A stretch of DNA of 45,367 bases from contig JAHEFB010000036.1 in the NCBI GenBank assembly GCA_024640405.1, forward strand, positions 1-45,367. The letters run 5' to 3'. Under the pieces are notes generated by a model. The model was given only the letters and a program-made list of their open reading frames with translations, did not search any database and was not told where the DNA came from. Positions 8,272 through 17,634 of the stretch are shown here, piece by piece. Position numbers and translations under genes: made by a program. The stretch comes from Alphaproteobacteria bacterium. Lineage in GTDB: Bacteria > Pseudomonadota > Alphaproteobacteria > Rhizobiales > Aestuariivirgaceae. The stretch's first letter is position 1; each line of letters starts with the position of its first letter.

Positions 8272-9099
8272 TCAGGTCGACGGGCAACTGTTCGCCTGTT
8301 TTGCTGCAAGTTGTTGCCAATTTGCGGAACAGGAAGTGGTTGAGCACAGGAACTGGGCAAGTGCAGGCGTTGCAATGGCATGAGCCAGGTTTAGCGGCCT
8401 GCCATTGGCATCCGACAGAGTACTGACCAACATGCCGGTCAACTGGCCCTTGTCGTCGAAAAGGGGACCGCCGGACTCGCCCTTCTTTGTGGCGAGCCGC
8501 AATTCGATTGCATCGGGATAGCCGAAACCGCTGTATTTGACGGCGCGGCCAAAGCTCATGGAATTTACAGAGCCGATGCGCGCGGTGTCATTGCGGGCAT
8601 GCGGTTTACCGAGTGAAAACACTGGCGCGCCCTGACGCATACAGTGATTTGCCGACGGTGTAACCGCAGCAGCATTGAAGCCGCGCAATTTGATCAACGC
8701 CATGTCGTTTTCGGGTTTGACGGCAATAACCGTGCCTGAATAAATTCGCCCGTCTGAGGCCCGTGCGTCTACTGAATTCCCACGTTTCACCGCGACATGC
8801 CCGGCGGTCATGATTATGCCGCTCGACACAACAAACCCGCTGCCCGAGGTTAGAGCATCAGGCGAGTTTGAAGCTTTTGCCCCGGCTCGTTTTTCTTCTT
8901 CATGTACGACAAGCGTGACGTAGCTCGGGCCGGTCTGGGCCTGCAGCTGCCGAATGTGGCTGGAAATGACGCCGCCCGCAGGTTCAGCTGCCGCATCCAC
9001 CTCAATTGTCCGTGGTTCCAGCAATGCCTGGTCCGTTTTGCCCCCGACACAACCTGTCAACAATAGCAGAACGGCTAATATGCAGTCGATTCTCCGCAC
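8272..9099 (-). CDS. Trypsin-like serine protease, predicted lipoprotein
   Basis: This 275-residue exported S1/DegP-like protease has all three catalytic residues in context: MTAGHVAV (His), PENDMALIKL (Asp) and KKGESGGPLFDD (Ser). No PDZ domain follows, unlike DegP/DegS. The N-terminus is a lipoprotein signal, a hydrophobic run ending in LLTGC, so the mature protein would be lipid-anchored on Cys. GTG at 9099 is chosen because GGAG lies six bases upstream; a TTG four codons earlier would place that GGAG inside the gene. Cysteines near the C-terminus (CSTTSC) may form a disulfide. Substrate unknown; an envelope quality-control or stress role is plausible. Confidence 0.85.
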   Translation of the reverse strand: MRRIDCILAVLLLLTGCVGGKTDQALLEPRTIEVDAAAEPAGGVISSHIRQLQAQTGPSYVTLVVHEEEKRAGAKASNSPDALTSGSGFVVSSGIIMTAGHVAVKRGNSVDARASDGRIYSGTVIAVKPENDMALIKLRGFNAAAVTPSANHCMRQGAPVFSLGKPHARNDTARIGSVNSMSFGRAVKYSGFGYPDAIELRLATKKGESGGPLFDDKGQLTGMLVSTLSDANGRPLNLAHAIATPALAQFLCSTTSCSANWQQLAAKQANSCPST

Positions 9100-9253
9100 A
9101 AATGACTCCAATTAGAGATTCAAATCATCCCGAATCCAACAAATACAATTTTGTTCGGGGTCTGACCAGCCAAATGGCTTCAGTAACAGGGCGAATATGT
9201 GGCTGTTTACGCATAGCCTCAATTACGGATTGGCCCGCAGGTGCGTTTTTTTC

Positions 9254-9281
9254 AAAAGTGTTGCAAAATAGACACACTTTT
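9254..9281. other. Hairpin-forming inverted repeat in the protease/tRNA-Cys spacer
   Basis: AAAAGTGT at 9254-9261 is repeated inverted as ACACTTTT at 9274-9281, with a 12-base loop and T tracts close by. It could be a weak bidirectional terminator or simply AT-rich chance. Nothing else supportable is seen in 9100-9365, or in 9440-9675 apart from the presumed pcm promoter. Confidence 0.25.
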
Positions 9282-9365
9282 TGGACCGGACAGCACCTCG
9301 CCTGGCACTGGTTTCACCTTCGGTCAGCCATCAATTACGCAAATTGTCGGCAGGAACCTGATATT

Positions 9366-9439
9366 TGGAGGCCTCGACCAGAATCGAACTGGTGTACGCG
9401 GATTTGCAATCCGATGGATAACCACTCTCCCACGAGGCC
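9366..9439 (-). tRNA. tRNA-Cys (GCA anticodon)
   Basis: The minus strand gives a 74-base cloverleaf with encoded CCA: acceptor GGCCUCG/CGAGGCC, D loop GAGAGUGGUUAUCC, anticodon loop AUUGCAAAU (GCA, Cys), and T arm with CCAGUUCGAUUCUGG. All stems pair well. Confidence 0.96.
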
Positions 9440-9675
9440 TTCGCGGTGGACCGGTTTTTGGTCCGGGCGGCGTCTTATAGACGACACTGCACTGTGTTAC
9501 AACGCCTGCTTTCAGGCAACGACAGTCTCCTCATAGATTGTATTGGGCCAATTCGTACAACAAACGGGCTTGGCGAGACGGTCTGAGTTGGGTATTCAAC
9601 GATGGTTGTCGCGTTTTGCAATTGCAACGCGCTGGAGAATTGACGGGGTCCACCAGTTGAGCATCAGGAGCTAGC

Positions 9676-10347
9676 ATGATCGATTACGCAGTAGCGCGCG
9701 AAAACATGATTGAATCTCAGGTTCGTCCGAACGGTATAACAGACGCCCGGGTTATTGACGCAATGTCGGAGATTCCGCGTGAAGTGTTTGTGCCGGAAGC
9801 CGTCAGTACTTTGGCCTATATGGACGAAGATGTGCCGCTGGCCACCGGCAGTGACGGGCGCAAACGCCATCTCATGGAGCCTATGGCTTTCGCCCGGATG
9901 CTGCAGGCTGCTGCGATCTTGCCGCATGAATGTGTGCTCGATATTGGTTGTGCCACCGGTTATTCATCTGCCGTGCTTGCCAGGCTGGCACAATTGGTCG
10001 TCGCCGTTGAGGATGCTTCTGACCTTGCAGAAGCTGCCAACGAAAATTTGCTCCGGCTGCAAATCAACAATGTTGCGGTCTTCAATTCGGCAATGAATGA
10101 AGGTCATCGCGCAGAAGCGCCTTATGACGTCATAGTTATCAATGGCCGTGCGGGGCAGGTCCCGGAGAAACTGTTGTCGCAACTTGCTGATGGTGGGCGC
10201 CTGGTTGCAGTTGTCGGTGACACCGATACGGCGCAGGCGTTGGTTTATACCAACACCAAAGGGATTATCGCCTCCCGTTACGCATTTGACGCTACTGTTT
10301 CGATGTTGCCGGGATTCGAGAAGTCCGAACCCGGCTTTGTATTCTAG
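9676..10347 (+). CDS. pcm: Protein-L-isoaspartate O-methyltransferase family protein
   Basis: This 223-residue S-adenosylmethionine-dependent methyltransferase is of the family that repairs isoaspartyl residues. It begins MIDYAVARENMIESQVRPNG, with IPREVFVPEA in the usual place. SAM motif I is VLDIGCATGYSSAVLA (about residues 92-107), followed by VVAVEDA and YDVIVINGRAGQVPEKLL. Ribosome-binding sequence (GGAG) precedes the ATG. It heads the pcm-tolC-popZ-valS order common in Rhizobiales. Members in this position are diverged from classical Pcm (here GCATG rather than GTGSG), so repair activity is likely but not certain. Confidence 0.85.
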   Translation: MIDYAVARENMIESQVRPNGITDARVIDAMSEIPREVFVPEAVSTLAYMDEDVPLATGSDGRKRHLMEPMAFARMLQAAAILPHECVLDIGCATGYSSAVLARLAQLVVAVEDASDLAEAANENLLRLQINNVAVFNSAMNEGHRAEAPYDVIVINGRAGQVPEKLLSQLADGGRLVAVVGDTDTAQALVYTNTKGIIASRYAFDATVSMLPGFEKSEPGFVF

Positions 10348-10480
10348 CCGGCTCCACGATTGTCGCCGTGTGAACTTTTTTTGATACCCATTTTGGACTG
10401 ATTTTGAGTTAAGCTGATGTCAGGGAAGCGATTCTCCAGGATTTGGAATGTTTGAGGTTCTCTATGGGGCGCAGATGTGT

Positions 10481-10503
10481 ATGGTTAGTGTTTCGTTAAC
10501 CAT
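10481..10503. promoter_or_regulatory. Candidate CtrA-type site and palindrome upstream of tolC
   Basis: ATGGTTA at 10481-10487 and TAACCAT at 10497-10503 form an inverted repeat. Within it TTAG-N7-TTAA (10485-10499) differs by one base from the CtrA consensus TTAA-N7-TTAA, and TTAACCAT is a frequent CtrA half-site form. It lies 45 bases before the tolC start. Assignment is by consensus only. Confidence 0.4.
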
Positions 10504-10547
10504 AAAAGACCCATAAGAAATGGGGCAGAATCGCCAGGGGCCAGATT

Positions 10548-11963
10548 GTGAAGTACTTGAAACGACCATCATACAGGCTGCCTGCCAATTGGCTTGCCGC
10601 GGTGTGTCTGGCCGTTACAGCAATGATGCAACAGCCGGTCTCAGCATCCGCTGAGACGATTGCATCGGCGTTGTCCAAAGCCTATGTCGGCAATCCGCAG
10701 CTGAAAGCAGAACAGGCACGTCAGCGTGCGACTGATGAACGGGTGCCCCAGGCAAAGTCGGGGTGGCGTCCGACCGTCACGACAAATTCAAACATACGAA
10801 AATCCTATCAGGGGACCCGATCTGCGAACTCAGCTGGAGTCGTCGCGTACAGAAAGTCCGATTTTCTGGACGGCGGTTTTCGGATCGATTTATCCCAACC
10901 GGTGTTTGACGGGTTTCGGGCTCAGAGTGAATTGTTCGAAGCTGAAGCGACCGTGGAAGCCGGCAATCAGAACCTATTGTCGGTAGAGCAACAAGTGTTG
11001 TTGGATGGTGCAATTGCATTCATGAATGTAATTCGTGATCGCGAAATTGTTGATTATCGCCGCCAGTCGCAGGGCAATTTTGCAGAACAGGTCCGCGCTG
11101 CAACAGCGCGTTTCGATGTCGGCGAGGTTACTCGCACCGACGTTGCACAGTCGGAAGCCCGGTATTCTGAGGCACAAGGTCGGTACGCAGTTGCTATTGG
11201 TAACCTTCAAACATCTGTTGCAAACTATATTCGGGTAATTGGCGTCAAACCAGGTCGACTGATATTTCCGCCACTTTCTCCCAGAGTGCCCAAAACCTTG
11301 CGTCAGGCAATTGCAATAGCTGGCGAAACAAATCCGCAAATCCTGGCGGCAGCCTATGTACAAGCAGCCGCAGAGGCCAACATTGGTGTTCAAAAATCCG
11401 ACTTGCTTCCGAAGGTGAATTTTGAAGCTGGTTACCTTATTGACAATAATTCACAGATTGCGGTTGGGAGATCCAGATCTGGCTATATTGGAGGCACACT
11501 GTCCGTCCCGATTTACCAATCCGGCAGGGTCTATTCAAGAATACGCGAAGCAAAGCAAATTTCCAGCCAACGCAAACTGGAAGTTCTTGATGCCCAACGC
11601 CAGGTTCGCGAACAGGTGGTGAGTGCATGGCATTTGTTGAAGGCCGCCACTGCGACTATCGCAGCCGCCAAGGAAGCGGTGGCTGCCAATCAGGTGGCGC
11701 TTGACGGTGTCAAACAGGAAGCTCAGGTTGGCACCAGAACAACGCTCGACGTGCTTAATGCAGAGAATGAACTGGTGGAAACACAGGTAGCACTGGCGAC
11801 TTCACTGCGAGACCGGATAGTAGCCGGCTACCAGCTTGTGGCAGCTATCGGGCGCATGACCGCCGCCGACTTGCGCCTGTCGGTAAATATATATGAATCG
11901 AAACAAAACCTTGAAGAGGTTCGTGACAAGGCGTTTGGTGCCAGGGTCACTACTTATGATTGA
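10548..11963 (+). CDS. tolC: TolC-family outer membrane efflux/secretion channel
   Basis: This 471-residue outer membrane factor forms the trimeric exit duct for type I secretion and drug efflux. GTG start at 10548; the N-terminal signal peptide has a hydrophobic core about residues 16-30 and a cleavage site near ASA-E. The mature part shows the internal duplication of the family: DGFRAQSELFEAEATVEAG and VGEVTRTDVAQSEARYSEAQ in the first half, and YQSGRVYSRIREAKQISSQR and VGTRTTLDVLNAENELVETQ in the second. These are the long coiled helices of the periplasmic tunnel. It sits between pcm and popZ. It could serve the type I exporter at 41131, which has no channel gene beside it. Confidence 0.92.
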   Translation: MKYLKRPSYRLPANWLAAVCLAVTAMMQQPVSASAETIASALSKAYVGNPQLKAEQARQRATDERVPQAKSGWRPTVTTNSNIRKSYQGTRSANSAGVVAYRKSDFLDGGFRIDLSQPVFDGFRAQSELFEAEATVEAGNQNLLSVEQQVLLDGAIAFMNVIRDREIVDYRRQSQGNFAEQVRAATARFDVGEVTRTDVAQSEARYSEAQGRYAVAIGNLQTSVANYIRVIGVKPGRLIFPPLSPRVPKTLRQAIAIAGETNPQILAAAYVQAAAEANIGVQKSDLLPKVNFEAGYLIDNNSQIAVGRSRSGYIGGTLSVPIYQSGRVYSRIREAKQISSQRKLEVLDAQRQVREQVVSAWHLLKAATATIAAAKEAVAANQVALDGVKQEAQVGTRTTLDVLNAENELVETQVALATSLRDRIVAGYQLVAAIGRMTAADLRLSVNIYESKQNLEEVRDKAFGARVTTYD

Positions 11964-12155
11964 CCCTGTGTTCCTCGGTCATTTCACCATTCAGCTTGCC
12001 GGTTGACGCATCGCATCTTTATCTCGCAGCAATTTTTTTCCTGATTCGAGGTCAAATCCGCCGACAGGGTGATGATTCGCCGGGCGCGATGTTGTAGGCT
12101 GTTTCTCACTAGGGGATAATTGCCGTCATTTTTACCGATCAAACTCAGAAATTGC

Positions 12156-13193
12156 ATGCAAATCATGGGCAAGCAGGACCGCACACCGCCGGATGAAAAT
12201 TCTGTAGATGACCTGTTGTCTTCCATTCGGCAGGCAATTGAGGCCGATACGGCTGATTATGACTCAGCTCCGCTGAACGGTTCCCTGAGGCCGCTCCGGG
12301 CGCCTCGGGCACCACGTGTCGGCAAGGTGCCGGACCGCAATCGTCAGCAGGATGTTGCTCCGCCTGCCAGCCGGTTGCCGCAACCGGTTCCGACAAAGGG
12401 TGACGAACAGCGCGGACCGGGTTATGATTCAGCCAAACCGTATCGATATCGTCACTCATTGGAGACTTCGCCCAGCTACATGTCCTTGCGCAACCGTTTG
12501 GCATCACTGAAATCCAGAACCAGGTCCGGCACCAACCGGTCAATGGCAAGCCTGCTTGGCGGCGACGTTCGCCAGGAAGAAGCCCGTGCGCGTGATCAGC
12601 AACAACAATTGCTGCCGCAGCAGATTACCAGCACACCTGTCGAGATGGAGCCTCTGGCCGGGTTGAAGGCCAGTATCGATAGTGAACCGGCCGATGTCGA
12701 TGATCTAATTGCCGGAGACATTTCATCGGGAGTTGTCTCCTACACGCCCAACTACAGTGACTGGTCGCTGGAAAACTCTCTGGCTGACGTTGTCGCGCCG
12801 GCTTCAGATGAAATTGAAAACAACACAGAACCTCTGGTAACAACGACCAGCGTTTCAGTGGAAACAGCCGCAGAGGGTGTGTCGGGTGCCGATGACAGGG
12901 CCGAGGCGGGCGAGGACGAAATCAGGCAGGCAGCCACCGCCTCCCCGGATGAGGACGAGCCGCCTGCAAGGTTGAAGCTCGAAGAAATGATCCGCCAGGT
13001 AATTGAACCGGAACTGGTAATCTGGATTGACAAGCATTTGCCGGACCAGGTGGCATCTGCCATGCCGGACGAGGAAGCATTTACCGCCATGATCAAACCG
13101 ATGATTGAAGCATGGCTGGCCGACAATCTAAGTCCCATTGTGGAAGTTGCCGTGCGCGAGGAAATCGCCCGGATAACCGGCCTCAAACGCTGA
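12156..13193 (+). CDS. popZ: PopZ-like polar organizing protein (DUF2497)
   Basis: The predicted cell-pole scaffold (346 residues from ATG 12156) is of the family that self-assembles at the pole and binds ParB-parS and cell-cycle proteins. An N-terminal helix reads ENSVDDLLSSIRQAIEAD (binding motif). A long, low-complexity Pro/Glu/Asp/Ser-rich linker fills the middle (about residues 30-275). The C-terminal oligomerisation region has KLEEMIRQVIEPELVIWID and MIKPMIEAWLADNLSPIVE, ending EEIARITGLKR. The start is uncertain: ATG 12165 is also possible and neither has a clear ribosome-binding site. It is much longer than Caulobacter PopZ because of the linker, as usual in Rhizobiales. It precedes valS. 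Confidence 0.85.
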   Translation: MQIMGKQDRTPPDENSVDDLLSSIRQAIEADTADYDSAPLNGSLRPLRAPRAPRVGKVPDRNRQQDVAPPASRLPQPVPTKGDEQRGPGYDSAKPYRYRHSLETSPSYMSLRNRLASLKSRTRSGTNRSMASLLGGDVRQEEARARDQQQQLLPQQITSTPVEMEPLAGLKASIDSEPADVDDLIAGDISSGVVSYTPNYSDWSLENSLADVVAPASDEIENNTEPLVTTTSVSVETAAEGVSGADDRAEAGEDEIRQAATASPDEDEPPARLKLEEMIRQVIEPELVIWIDKHLPDQVASAMPDEEAFTAMIKPMIEAWLADNLSPIVEVAVREEIARITGLKR

Positions 13194-13294
13194 TTGATTT
13201 CATGGCTGTCGCAGACCTGTTGCACATCATCGGCGTGTAGTGTTTAACCGCGCTACAAATCACAAGAATTTCCACAGCAGATTCCGATAGCTCC

Positions 13295-16021
13295 ATGCTC
13301 GACAAGCACTTTACCCCCGCTGATATTGAACCCCGCCTCTATGAAGCCTGGGAGGCCTCGGGCGTGTTCCGCGCCAATCAGACGCCTGACGGTGATCCAT
13401 TCTGCATCGTCATCCCGCCGCCAAACGTCACCGGCTCGCTGCACATGGGCCATGCCCTGAACAATACGGTGCAGGATATCCTGTGCCGTTTTGAGAGAAT
13501 GCGGGGCAGGGATGTCCTGTGGCAGCCCGGGCTGGATCATGCAGGCATCGCAACCCAGATGGTTGTTGAGCGGCAGATGATGGAACGCCAGGAACCGGGG
13601 CGTCGTGACATCGGACGGGAAGCGTTTGTGGAAAAAATCTGGACCTGGAAGGCGGAGTCCGGTGGAACAATTATCGGACAGTTACGCCGCCTGGGTGCAT
13701 CGTGCGACTGGTCGCGAGAACGCTTCACCATGGACGATGGCCTGTCAAAGGCCGTGCTCAAGGTGTTTGTACAGCTTTATCGGGAAGGCCTGATCTACAA
13801 GGACAAGCGTCTTGTGAACTGGGATCCGGCATTGTTGACAGCCATTTCCGACCTGGAAGTGCAGCAGGTCGAGATGAACGGCAATCTGTGGCATTTCAAA
13901 TACCCTGTTGAGGGTGAGACAGGCCGGTTTATCACTGTTGCGACCACGCGTCCTGAAACCATGCTCGGTGACAGCGGAGTTGCGGTTCATCCCGATGATG
14001 AACGTTACAGGGATCTGATCGGCAAGAACGTTGTCCTGCCACTGGTGGGCCGGTTGATACCCATCGTGGCCGATGAATACGCAGACCCGGAAGCAGGCTC
14101 AGGCGCCGTGAAGATAACTCCGGCTCACGATTTCAACGACTTCGAGGTTGGAAAACGCAATGACCTCGCCAGGATCAACGTCATGGACGTTGCTGCGAAT
14201 ATCGTCCTGGAAGGCAATGACGACTTCCTGGCCGGCGTTCCCGAAACGCAAGAGCTGAAGACCACTATTGCCGCGTTGCATGGCAGGGACCGGTTTGCCG
14301 CCCGCAAGCTGGTGGTCGAAATGATCGAGGCGCGCGGCCTCCTGGACAAGATCGAGCCGCACACCCACATGGTTCCGCATGGCGACCGGGGTGGGGTGCC
14401 GATTGAACCGTTCCTGACAGATCAGTGGTATGTGGACGCCGGGACCCTGGCAAAGCCGGCCATCGAGGCGGTGGAGCGGGGCGATACGGTATTCGTGCCA
14501 AAACAGTGGGACAAGACCTATTTTGAATGGATGCGCAACATCCAGCCCTGGTGCATCTCGCGCCAGTTGTGGTGGGGCCACCAGATACCGGCCTGGTACG
14601 GCGAGGACGGAACGGTGTTTGTCGCCGAAAACGAGGCGCTGGCTGAAGAACAGGCTGAGTCCCATTACGGCCATCGCGTCAAGCTGGACCGCGATGAAGA
14701 CGTGCTTGATACCTGGTTTTCTTCGGCCCTGTGGCCGTTTTCCACGCTGGGCTGGCCGGAAAACACCCATGAGTTGCAGCGCTACTATCCCACCAACACT
14801 CTGGTCACAGGTTTCGACATCATCTTCTTCTGGGTGGCCCGCATGATGATGATGGGTCTGCATTTCATGAAAAAGCCCGACGGCACGCCGCAGGTGCCGT
14901 TTGACACAGTCTACATTCACGCTCTGGTTCGCGACGAGAATGGCCAGAAGATGTCAAAGTCGAAAGGCAATGTCATCGACCCGCTGGAGCTGATAGACGA
15001 GTACGGCGCGGATGCACTGCGTTTCACGCTGGCTGCCATGGCGGCGCAGGGACGCGACATCAAATTGTCTGCGCAACGCGTTGAAGGCTACCGCAATTTT
15101 GGCACCAAGCTGTGGAACGCAGCCCGGTTTGCCGAAATGAATGAATGTGCCCGGATCGACGGTTTTGATCCGGCACAAAGCAAGGTGACGCTGAACCGCT
15201 GGATTGCCGGCGAAGCAGCGCGGACAAAGGATGCTGTAACGGCCGGTATTGCCGAGCACCGCTACAATGAGGCGGCCGGCGCGCTATACAGTTTTGTCTG
15301 GCACACATTCTGTGACTGGTATGTGGAACTGTCCAAATCCGTCCTGAACGGCGAGGACGAGGCGGCAAAGGCTGAAACCCGCGCTGCAACCGCATGGGCA
15401 CTGGACCAGATCCTGTTGTTGCTTCACCCGTTCATGCCGTTCATCACCGAAGAGCTGTGGCAGCAGACCGCCGGTGAAGCAACTCGTGGCTCGATGCTGG
15501 TTCAGGCAAGCTGGCCGCAATACGAAGGCCTCGAAGCCGCAGATGCATCAGATGAGATCGACTGGGTCGTGCGCCTGATTACCGAAATACGTTCGGTTCG
15601 CTCTGAAATGAATGTGCCCGCAGGTGCCAAGGTACCGTGCGTTCTGGCGCATCCATCCGAACAGTCTAAAACCCGTGCCCAGGCCTGGATGGCTGAAATT
15701 TCCCGGCTGGCGCGCCTGGACAGCCTGACATTTGCCGATGATGTTCCGGAAAACTCGGCCCAGATCGTGCTGGATGAAGCTGTGGTGGCATTGCCGCTGG
15801 CCGGTGTCATCGACTTTTCTGCTGAAAGGGCCCGGCTTGAAAAAGAACTTGAAAAGACCGCCAAGGACATCGCTTCAATTGATGGCCGGTTGAACAATTC
15901 CGGCTTCGTCGCCAAGGCGCCACCGGCCGTGATCGAGGAAACCAGGGAACGCCGCGAAGAACTGGATGTGAAAGCAGGCCAGGTCAAGGAAGCGATCGCC
16001 CGTTTGGCCGCTATGGGGTAA
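13295..16021 (+). CDS. valS: Valyl-tRNA synthetase
   Basis: This 908-residue class I synthetase charges tRNA-Val with valine. The HIGH-type motif is PPPNVTGSLHMGHALNN (HMGH at 50-53) and KMSKSKGNVIDP is at 552-563. Between them lies the editing CP1 domain (TTRPETMLGDSGVAVHPDD and GSGAVKITPAHDFND), which removes mischarged threonine. The C-terminal anticodon-binding domain is followed by the ValRS coiled-coil arm (from about residue 840, ERARLEKELEKTAKDIAS). Length and all blocks are normal. It is the last gene of the pcm-tolC-popZ-valS run and is convergent with the ATPase gene at 16043. Confidence 0.97.
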   Translation: MLDKHFTPADIEPRLYEAWEASGVFRANQTPDGDPFCIVIPPPNVTGSLHMGHALNNTVQDILCRFERMRGRDVLWQPGLDHAGIATQMVVERQMMERQEPGRRDIGREAFVEKIWTWKAESGGTIIGQLRRLGASCDWSRERFTMDDGLSKAVLKVFVQLYREGLIYKDKRLVNWDPALLTAISDLEVQQVEMNGNLWHFKYPVEGETGRFITVATTRPETMLGDSGVAVHPDDERYRDLIGKNVVLPLVGRLIPIVADEYADPEAGSGAVKITPAHDFNDFEVGKRNDLARINVMDVAANIVLEGNDDFLAGVPETQELKTTIAALHGRDRFAARKLVVEMIEARGLLDKIEPHTHMVPHGDRGGVPIEPFLTDQWYVDAGTLAKPAIEAVERGDTVFVPKQWDKTYFEWMRNIQPWCISRQLWWGHQIPAWYGEDGTVFVAENEALAEEQAESHYGHRVKLDRDEDVLDTWFSSALWPFSTLGWPENTHELQRYYPTNTLVTGFDIIFFWVARMMMMGLHFMKKPDGTPQVPFDTVYIHALVRDENGQKMSKSKGNVIDPLELIDEYGADALRFTLAAMAAQGRDIKLSAQRVEGYRNFGTKLWNAARFAEMNECARIDGFDPAQSKVTLNRWIAGEAARTKDAVTAGIAEHRYNEAAGALYSFVWHTFCDWYVELSKSVLNGEDEAAKAETRAATAWALDQILLLLHPFMPFITEELWQQTAGEATRGSMLVQASWPQYEGLEAADASDEIDWVVRLITEIRSVRSEMNVPAGAKVPCVLAHPSEQSKTRAQAWMAEISRLARLDSLTFADDVPENSAQIVLDEAVVALPLAGVIDFSAERARLEKELEKTAKDIASIDGRLNNSGFVAKAPPAVIEETRERREELDVKAGQVKEAIARLAAMG

Positions 16022-16042
16022 AAGACGAGTTGGAAGACGAGT

Positions 16043-17200
16043 CTATCTACCCGGCCAGTTCCACGCAGGCTTCTCAATCCCGTCAACCACGGTTTCGCCG
16101 AGTTCCTTCTTCAGTTCGTAGCTGGCGATGCCTGATTGCTTGTTGAGGGCGTCGACCAGCACACCGGCGTGGGAAACCACGATCACCTGCGATTTCTCCG
16201 CCGCCTTCGAAATCAGTCTGGCCAGCGGACCGAGCAGGCTGGGATGCAGGCTGGTTTCCGGCTCGTTCAAGACCAGAAGCGGTGCAGGGCGAGGGGTCAG
16301 CAGGGCAACCGTCAGCAACAGGTAGCGCAGCGTGCCGTCGGACAGTTCAGCGGTCCGCAATGGCCGCAGCAATCCTTTTTGATGCATCAGCAGTTCGAAC
16401 ATGCCGTCGGTGACCGACAATTCAACTTTGCTGCCCGGAAAGGCATCATCAATTGCCTCCGACAGGGCATCCGGGTTGCCGATTTCACGAATGGTCTGAA
16501 ACGCCGCGGCAATATCCGCTCCGTTGGAAGACAGTGTCGGTGTTCTGGTGCCAATCTGAGGAGAGCGTGACGGAGCGTCCTGATCGGTTCTCAGGTGATC
16601 GTAAAACCGCCACTGCCGCATGCGTTCCCTGATCGCCAGAAGTTCAGGCGCAGCTTTCGGATCTGCTGCATGGGTCATCATGCTGTCGAAGCTGGCAAGG
16701 TTGCTGATGACCGAATTTCGCGCGCCGCGTTCTGACAGCACCTGCACGCCGGGGCCTCTGCGGCCGGCAATTTCATTCGACCGGCGTAAGGTTTCGCCCG
16801 CCCACAATGCTTCAGCCTTGATTTCAGGATCTGCATTGAACCTGGAAGTTGCATCCTGCTGCGGCAATCCCAGATCGATGGCGTAGCCATAATCCATGTC
16901 GGCGAAACCCAGTTTCAGGCTCACCTTGTTGCGCCGCACCGTGCCCTGGACCGGCACCTGCCCTGATTTCATGGCGCGTGAAACAAGTTCAGGCCCTGCC
17001 CACAAGGTTGACTGCAGTCCGCCTTCGCGTGCCAGCGCGCTGACGACCTGCCCCTGGGCAACATCCGCCAGAAGCCGGATGGCGCGGTACAGGCTGGATT
17101 TGCCGCTGCCATTGGCACCGGTGATCAGCGTGAGCTGTTCAAGAGGCAGCACCAGTTCGCGGATCGAGCGGTAACCGGAAATGGCCAGGGTGAGTATCAT
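16043..17200 (-). CDS. AAA family ATPase (AAA_21, RecF/SMC-head-like)
   Basis: This 385-residue ABC-type ATPase head has Walker A GANGSGKSSLYRA (about residues 29-41), an ABC-like signature near LSDGTLRYLLL, Walker B PLLVLNEPETSLHPSL, and a switch histidine in VIVVSHAGVLVD. The N-terminal strand MILTLAISGYRSIRELVL is typical of RecF-like and OLD-like ATPases. There is no TOPRIM nuclease domain as in OLD and no coiled coil long enough for SMC, so a stand-alone predicted ATPase is the safest call. It is the last gene in a minus-strand run after the YkgJ-like gene (42-base gap). Function unknown; DNA repair or defence are possible. Confidence 0.85.
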   Translation of the reverse strand: MILTLAISGYRSIRELVLPLEQLTLITGANGSGKSSLYRAIRLLADVAQGQVVSALAREGGLQSTLWAGPELVSRAMKSGQVPVQGTVRRNKVSLKLGFADMDYGYAIDLGLPQQDATSRFNADPEIKAEALWAGETLRRSNEIAGRRGPGVQVLSERGARNSVISNLASFDSMMTHAADPKAAPELLAIRERMRQWRFYDHLRTDQDAPSRSPQIGTRTPTLSSNGADIAAAFQTIREIGNPDALSEAIDDAFPGSKVELSVTDGMFELLMHQKGLLRPLRTAELSDGTLRYLLLTVALLTPRPAPLLVLNEPETSLHPSLLGPLARLISKAAEKSQVIVVSHAGVLVDALNKQSGIASYELKKELGETVVDGIEKPAWNWPGR

Positions 17201-17242
17201 ATGCGGCTGTTCCCCGACTGCCTGTAGGCCGGAATTGAAAAG

Positions 17243-17617
17243 TCAGTCTTCATGGTGCCAGGTCGTCGATACGTAGTCTTCATCCTTTTGCCCGGCACGT
17301 TCGAACTTCAGAAAGTCCCAGTATCCGCAACTGACGCCGGGAAATTCGCGACAGGTCGATGGCCTGGCTTTGTAGATGGAACAATTGCGCTGATCGGCAT
17401 CAAAGAACCCGCATATCCGGGCGAAGTGTTCATCGTCCTTGCGGTTCAACAGGCGCTTGTAGCCGTGATCGGAATGCAGATATCTCTCCTCTGCCTGTTC
17501 CAGGGTGATGCCAAAATGTTTGGCAATGCGCTGGGCGTCGCGCTTGGTTACGTTGATTACCGGATAGGAGCAACAATATCCCGGGCATTTGTTGCAATCG
17601 TACTTCGGTTTGCTCAT
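17243..17617 (-). CDS. YkgJ-family CxxCxxCC cysteine-cluster protein
   Basis: The 124-residue protein is rich in cysteine: YDCNKCPGYCCSYPV near the N-terminus, CGFF and NCSIYKARPSTCREFPG in the middle, and SCGYWDF later. This is the arrangement of the zinc- or iron-binding UPF0153/YkgJ family, whose function is unknown. The ATG is 17 bases after the stop of the LysR gene at 17635, so they are probably co-transcribed. The metal has not been defined for this branch. Confidence 0.85.
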   Translation of the reverse strand: MSKPKYDCNKCPGYCCSYPVINVTKRDAQRIAKHFGITLEQAEERYLHSDHGYKRLLNRKDDEHFARICGFFDADQRNCSIYKARPSTCREFPGVSCGYWDFLKFERAGQKDEDYVSTTWHHED

Positions 17618-17634
17618 CGTGTTCAGGCCCCGGC

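Noticed and set aside
14099..14920. 273-codon open frame antisense to valS
   Set aside because: Lies fully within the ValRS reading frame and shows no family motif or ribosome site.
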